5,474 nucleotides of DNA from an uncultured bacterium (lineage in GTDB: Bacteria; Planctomycetota; UBA8108): NCBI GenBank assembly GCA_913050545.1, contig CAJWZY010000169.1, forward strand, positions 1 to 5,474. Direction: 5' to 3'. The notes below the pieces were generated by a model. It worked only from the letters and a program-made list of their open reading frames with translations. It had not been told where the DNA came from and made no database searches. This document shows, in pieces, positions 5,376-5,474 of this stretch. A program made the translations under genes and the position numbers. Each line of letters begins with the position of its first letter. Within the stretch, counting starts at the first letter, position 1.

Positions 5376-5474
5376 AGCATGTTGTGAACAAAGAATTTTT
5401 ATTTGGTTTATTTAGATAATTATAAAAATATTTTTTTATATCCTTTTTACTTAATATTGTATCCTTTTTAAAAA
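5376..5474. other. Extremely AT-rich end segment, no gene seen
   Basis: The last 94 bases contain only 14 G/C, against 37 of 60 in 5281-5340. No open frame of note starts here. On the minus strand a TATAAT occurs at 5424-5419 without a recognisable -35 box, which is expected by chance in such DNA. The abrupt change of composition marks a boundary of foreign DNA, a promoter or spacer region, or an unreliable sequence end. Confidence 0.6.
5439..5470. repeat. Two 11-bp direct repeats, 21 bp apart
   Basis: The plus strand has tatccttttta at 5439-5449 and again at 5460-5470, a period of 21 bp or about two helical turns. Such phasing is typical of protein-binding repeats (operators or iterons), but both copies are low-complexity and only two are visible before the window ends. 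Confidence 0.5.

Noticed and set aside
5376..5411. Complete ParD antitoxin gene starting further upstream
   Set aside because: No ATG, GTG or TTG lies in frame between the TAA at 5412-5414 and the ATG at 5339; only ATT or ATA codons are available.

Overview
The window is mostly GC-rich DNA. All supported genes lie on the minus strand, so transcription runs from the right end to the left. The content is part of a type II secretion (T2SS) or type IV pilus-like locus of a diderm bacterium: a large outer-membrane secretin (GspD family), the N-terminus of its traffic ATPase (GspE/PilB family), a small exported protein that looks like free-standing secretin N-domains, and the C-terminal part of a sigma-54 enhancer-binding protein (EBP). 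The starts of gspD and gspE lack clear Shine-Dalgarno sequences and the secretin carries long Ala/Pro and Ser/Thr/Arg inserts. This would suit Planctomycetota or a related or deltaproteobacterial-type lineage, but that is a guess; the sequence does not fix the taxon.

Layout in transcription order, right to left. 5376-5474 is extremely AT-rich (14 G/C in the last 94 bases) with an 11-bp direct repeat. 5283-5375 reads like a ParD-type ribbon-helix-helix antitoxin and runs in frame into the EBP. 4737-5339 is the truncated EBP: it keeps sensor I, the late AAA+ motifs and the Fis-type helix-turn-helix, but has no Walker A, GAFTGA or Walker B. 3923-4747 overlaps it by 11 bp and encodes the exported N-domain-like protein. 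3564-3922 is a regulatory intergenic region. 555-3563 is the 1002-residue secretin. A 138-bp gap with two inverted repeats follows, and 1-416 is the start of gspE, cut by the window edge.

The 3564-3922 region has what looks like a full sigma-54 promoter architecture aimed at gspD: a consensus -24/-12 element (GG-N10-GC), an IHF-like bend site about 60-70 bp upstream of the predicted start, and a perfect 7+7 dyad centred about 144 bp upstream, suited to an EBP dimer. With an EBP gene next door, the simplest model is that the full-length EBP switches on the secretin and probably gspE. The copy here lacks its ATPase core, so either the cell lost that control, or the right end is a rearrangement or assembly chimera joined at the shared coding stretch 'LRLLEER'. 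That junction is the point most worth checking.
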